From Lingula anatina (lineage: Eukaryota > Brachiopoda > Lingulata > Lingulida > Lingulidae), in NCBI RefSeq assembly GCF_001039355.2, contig NW_019775558.1:555925-619924 (forward strand): 64,000 nucleotides of DNA. Reading direction: 5' to 3'. A model generated the notes under the pieces. That model was given only the letters and a program-made list of their open reading frames with translations. It did not search any database and was not told the origin of the DNA. This document shows positions 60,044-64,000 of this stretch, piece by piece. A program made the position numbers and the translations under genes. The stretch's first letter is position 1, and each line of letters starts with the position of its first letter.

Positions 60044-61531
60044 GATGTATTCTGTTTGCTGAAAAGAAAACTAAAATTAAGTTTAAAAACTCCTTTTCCC
60101 CATATTATTTAAATCTGAAAGTCTGGAGTTTGAAGCAAATGCAGTTGGTAAAAAAATCGATTTTGCTTTTTGTCTGTTAGGTATCAGCAGGGTTTCGATC
60201 ATGTCACAGTCTACCATGTGGACATCATAAGAACGTTGTCATCTCACCTGTTTACCTGGATACACAATAATTGTCTTTTTCCTTGAACCTTGCTTTTATA
60301 CTAATCAAGTTCTAAGTTTGTTGTATTAATACGCCAAATTGTTGTTGTAGACCAAACTCATGAAAATAGATTTAATGCACTTTACTTTCAATCAGCTTAT
60401 AACTGTTTGATTGTTACACTTTGTCATATGACTTTTTAATGTCTTGGATAATTTAGAAAGTTATTATCCAAAAAATAGAAGCGTTTTAATTAATAGCGAG
60501 GACATTTTAGAAGTTCTTCGGTCCAGATTTGCACGGCGTGATCCAAATTTAGGAATCAAGCTGTCCGGTTTTAACCGGTTTTTGCCAAACGTACGGCTTC
60601 GTGCCGCAGACGGTAAATAAGTCCCAGATATGGTGCTCTGATAAGCAGAGGAGGCAAAACTGACACGCAGGGTGTACAAATTCTTTTGATCACAAATGTC
60701 ACATCATCAAAAACAAAGGCATAAGTCAACAGATCTCTACAGTGCTTAAATAATGCTTTTCTGCGGTGATTTTATATTCGATATTCAATATTTGATCCAT
60801 AGCGAAACAGGAGCATCTTCAGATTATATCAATAAGTATACTACAACCGAAATGCTGTAGAGAAGTCATTACTGTGACAGGTGACATAAAATTTTTGCGC
60901 GTCCCCTCCCACGTTCCCCCTCTCTGTAAACCAGTCTCATCAAGTCACGCTCTCCCGTGGAAAAATCTCCACACTTTGATCACCCTTGAATACACAGAAA
61001 GACTGTCCCCTTGACCTTGGCTATAGATATAATTTAAAGAAAGAAAGCTTTCAGTCAAACAGGAATATGCCTTCTCCGATTCTATTTTGCAGTAGAAAAT
61101 GAGTAAACCTGACAAAAAACGCCGCATTGGGCGGAAAGTACCTTGCTTTCTCCAAAAACGTGATTTTGATTTTTTTTATGTGGTCATTTTGTGTTCACGT
61201 ATTTATATTACATTTGAAATATAAATATCTATGTCATCTTATTTGTGATCTTATTCAAATAAATCATTGAATTATTATGGTTATAAATCTTGATTATAAA
61301 ATAAACCTCATGCATTTGATGAAGAAATTCGATAGGGATTTCGACAGTTGTGTCTTGGGGATTTTGGGTTGCACCAGGTTAGAATTGAAAAGAAAAAAAA
61401 TTACCCTTACATTAAAAGACGTTGGAACGCCAAAAGACGTTGGAACAAATTTTCCCTGTCAGGGTTGTCGTACGAGGTCTATAACCAACTAGTCTGTTAT
61501 CGTTTAAGACTCGGTGACAGTGTGCCAGTTA

Positions 61532-61752
61532 AACCCCCTTTACACTGGTCGGCGTCGTTTCTGCGTCCTTTGTGGGACCATAAAACTGGCATCGCTGTGG
61601 TCGTTGAAAGGAGGCACAAGCATTGCTTTGGTTGCAGAATGAATGCTGAATGTTCGGTCAGTTGTCGGCACGTAAATTATTATCATTTTTTACTTTCAAA
61701 CGGGGCTGTACTGCGGGAGGCAGAAAGGACGGTGTCCAATGTAAAGGGGGCT
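61532..61752. mobile_element. 221-bp MITE, TSD TTA
   Basis: Terminal inverted repeats of about 38 bases: left AACCCCCTTTACACTGGTCG, right (inverted) AGCCCCCTTTACATTGGACA, both continuing to TTTCTGC.TCC. TTA flanks both ends (61529-61531, 61753-61755), which fits a PIF/Harbinger-type element. It is not related in sequence to the MITE at 48152. Confidence 0.75.
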
Positions 61753-62041
61753 TTAGGACACTTGTATGTGTTACCCACTTGACATACCTCTGTCGGTCAA
61801 TACATTTTTGTTAAGCTTAGACACATTCGCGGTGACGAAATGTTACCTCTTTTTATGTTGTCGCTGCGTTAGAAGATACCAAATAAGATTATGCTGTGTA
61901 CAGATATAAACACCGCCTGTATCAGTGCAACTACGCTAAATACCTCGTGTAAGATGTCGTCTAACCAACAGCCAAATAATGTCGGTATTTGTAAACACAG
62001 TGTTTCTGATCATCAGACCCGCTCCTTCTTAATATAGATTG

Positions 62042-62044
<3 letters not shown>

Positions 62045-62095
<51 letters not shown>
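62045..62095. repeat. poly-T tract, 51 bases
   Basis: An uninterrupted run of T. On the minus strand it is a long poly-A. I see no retrocopy next to it. Confidence 0.95.
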
Positions 62096-62097
<2 letters not shown>

Positions 62098-63271
62098 CCA
62101 AATAAGCAGGACTGGCTTGATGTACTATATCAAATGGATCAAAAATAACAAAAACGCATCGAACATCAAAATTTTTATTAATCCTTGTATTGAAAATACA
62201 TTGGACCTGTATATTTTTTATCCTTTATACTGAGTCACATAAGTAAATTTCATCATTCTTGGAGAGCAAGTTATGAAATGTTTTATCTAGCAAAAACTGC
62301 TCAAAGTCGACTCGATAGTCTCAAACATTGGTTTTAGCCAACCGATACCGGATATCCTTCCCCATCCCCAACCTACACTCATCTCAACTTCCCACCAGTA
62401 GGTGTCGTGTAAAAGATTCGATTTGCACGTCTTATCTCTTTCATCCTTTTAATATCAGATGCTACCAAAAGAACAAGAGGCGTGAGTGCTAAAGAGCTCT
62501 CCAGGTATTAGCCATTAGCCCATACGTCCGAACCCATAACTTGCAAACGCAATGCGCTCACCAGTTACCATTCACATTATAATAACATATATATCTTCTT
62601 TTGCACTGATTTAACACGCAGGGGTACGCTGTTTACACGCATCTAGACCGTGACCAACTCATTTGCACAATGTCGACGTGTTGGCATGTATCTCTCTTAG
62701 ATAGCGTTCACACGTGTGTATGCCGGCACACTCACAGATATTTCAAATCTTATAAAATTATGCATGAATAATTAGTTAAATATTGCACGCTTTATGTCTT
62801 TAAGATGTATACAACAGTTTCTTTAGTTTTATGGTTGTTTTCTTTCATCCTTTCACGGTAACGATTACACGTGATTAGCAGTGATGTGACTATGACCTGC
62901 GCCAAAATATATATCCCGTTTCGTTGATAGACTTGACTTTTAATTTCAAGTGCCTACCTTTCTGTGAGAAGAGTTCTGATTGCAGCACGCCATGTTACAT
63001 TATGCTTAGTCGGATCTGCAATTAGCTAGGTGCAAATTTACATTAACACGTTAAGATTTATGGACAGAGCAGCACATATCGTATGTATGAGAGCAACCGT
63101 CCTCGCTGTATTCAGCGCACGTTCATACATTTTACGTAATTTCAAGAAAAATATATTTATCGCAAACAGGCACTTGAAATGGTCAATGTTCATGTCTGTT
63201 GTTTGTCCTTAATAAAAAGAGGCCTCTATAGACGCTTTTCTGTCGGCAGACTATAGATTTTTAGTATGGAT

Positions 63272-63652
63272 TTAACATGATTTCTCAGATGAGCAGGTTC
63301 CAGTGTCACTGGCTATGTCTTTCACTATCTCTTCCACGGTTTCTCCGTCATCGGTCGGCTGAGCTGTATCCATAAATTCTGAATCGACATCAGCTTCCTT
63401 GCTATGACAGGTGTAGCCCATCTTCTGAAACAAGCACCATGCGACGGTCGCTAAGACCAGCCCCACGCACAGGCAGGCGGGGGCCACTATCCATGCGAGA
63501 TTAACTGGGATATACGAGACGCCCCAGCATGTCATCACTAGTCCACACAATGTTAGCACATAGCCTAACACACCGCTTACCAAGAAAGCGTTTTGAAGAC
63601 GCTCCCTGTTCTTAATAGACGGTTTTTCTGATGACTCGCCGTGCAACTGCAT
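63272..63652 (-). CDS. small two-helix membrane protein, 126 aa, function unknown
   Basis: A single open frame starting MQLHGESSEKPSIKN. Two hydrophobic segments are clear: about residues 22-44 (AFLVSGVLGYVLTLCGLVM...) and 50-73 (PVNLAWIVAPACLCVGLVLA...), separated by a short polar turn with a proline. The tail from about 75 is acidic and Ser/Thr-rich (EFMDTAQPTDDGETVEEIV) and ends SEKSC. There is no signal peptide before the first helix, so both ends probably face the same side. I recognise no family. Coding quality (clean hydrophobic hairpin, balanced codons, higher GC than the flanks) argues that it is real. It may have further exons beyond the window. Confidence 0.6.
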   Translation of the reverse strand: MQLHGESSEKPSIKNRERLQNAFLVSGVLGYVLTLCGLVMTCWGVSYIPVNLAWIVAPACLCVGLVLATVAWCLFQKMGYTCHSKEADVDSEFMDTAQPTDDGETVEEIVKDIASDTGTCSSEKSC

Positions 63653-64000
63653 TAATATTACGACAGTGATTGTAGCTTATAATGGCGAGGAACCTTGCCG
63701 CAACAATCTGAACAACGACGACTGTTTTTTTCTTCCTTCAATCGATCAATCGGTCATGCATCAAACCTGTGGGTAACGTGCCACCTCCAATTGAATATAA
63801 AAATATGCGTATGTAGGCTATGTTGCCTGCTAATGTCAGTAAGAATATTGTTTTCGATCGTCTTTTCCCCGGGATGCCACACATGTAGCCTAAACCTCAC
63901 CACATTGTGTCTGGTTATTTCTTAGTGTCAGTATTTAGTATATTTCAACGTATCCCAGAATGTAGAAAAGACAGATTCGCATCTAATAACCGTCTGGTGT
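63653..64000. other. upstream region of the membrane-protein gene
   Basis: Nothing identifiable. A plus-strand 76-codon frame here has no features and overlaps the probable promoter of the minus-strand gene. Confidence 0.4.

Larger units (their letters stand above)
60044..63271. other. intergenic, with a MITE and a long poly-T tract
   Basis: No supported gene. Contents: a protein-like plus-strand frame without ATG at 60432-60620, a 221-bp MITE at 61532-61752, and 51 consecutive T at 62045-62095. The 144-codon frame at 61348-61782 runs through the MITE and is not credible as a gene. The METTL27 promoter should be near the left side. Confidence 0.5.

Noticed and set aside
61348-61782. 144-codon frame
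   Set aside because: More than half lies in a MITE with inverted ends and TTA duplication; no splice or family support.

Overview
This is animal (metazoan) nuclear DNA. It is AT-rich, its genes carry many introns with GT-AG splice sites plus one AT-AC intron, and it has polyadenylation signals, microsatellites and many short non-autonomous DNA transposons. The recognisable genes are animal ones: Ki-67 with FHA and PP1-docking motifs, CLINT1, WDR1, cyclin J and a METTL27-like methyltransferase. Intron sizes (mostly 0.3-2 kb) and divergence from the human proteins suggest an invertebrate, probably marine, but I cannot name the phylum. I built the gene models by hand, joining exons so that splice sites and reading phase agree. 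Every multi-exon model below closes with no frame error.

Layout: 1-6316 has no coding sequence that I can support. 6317-9925 (-) is a 7-exon, 422-aa kelch-repeat protein. 12347-14068 (-) is a 3-exon, 410-aa, very basic protein full of S/T-P-K motifs that ends in a CaaX box (CIIL). Head-to-head with it, 16742-28530 (+) is a 12-exon, 1704-aa Ki-67 orthologue; the 2.7 kb between them contains an E2F-like site. 30737-41320 (+) is CLINT1/epsin-4 (13 exons, 735 aa). Convergent with it, 43496-52882 (-) is WDR1/AIP1 (16 exons, 601 aa), which contains a U12-type AT-AC intron. Head-to-head with WDR1, 54001-55671 (+) is cyclin J (300 aa), with a full CRE and two upstream ORFs in its leader. 57313-60043 (-) is a METTL27-like SAM methyltransferase (224 aa). 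63272-63652 (-) is a small two-helix membrane protein of unknown function.

The genes do not form one pathway. The Ki-67 and CaaX-protein pair is the one likely functional unit: both are basic, rich in candidate CDK sites, share YQ(K/R)K motifs and may share a promoter. Repeats include an 860-bp near-palindromic element with a 6-bp target duplication inside a Ki-67 intron, several MITEs with clear target duplications (TTA, CCATA, TTATAGAG), and a TIR family with one copy in Ki-67 and one in WDR1.
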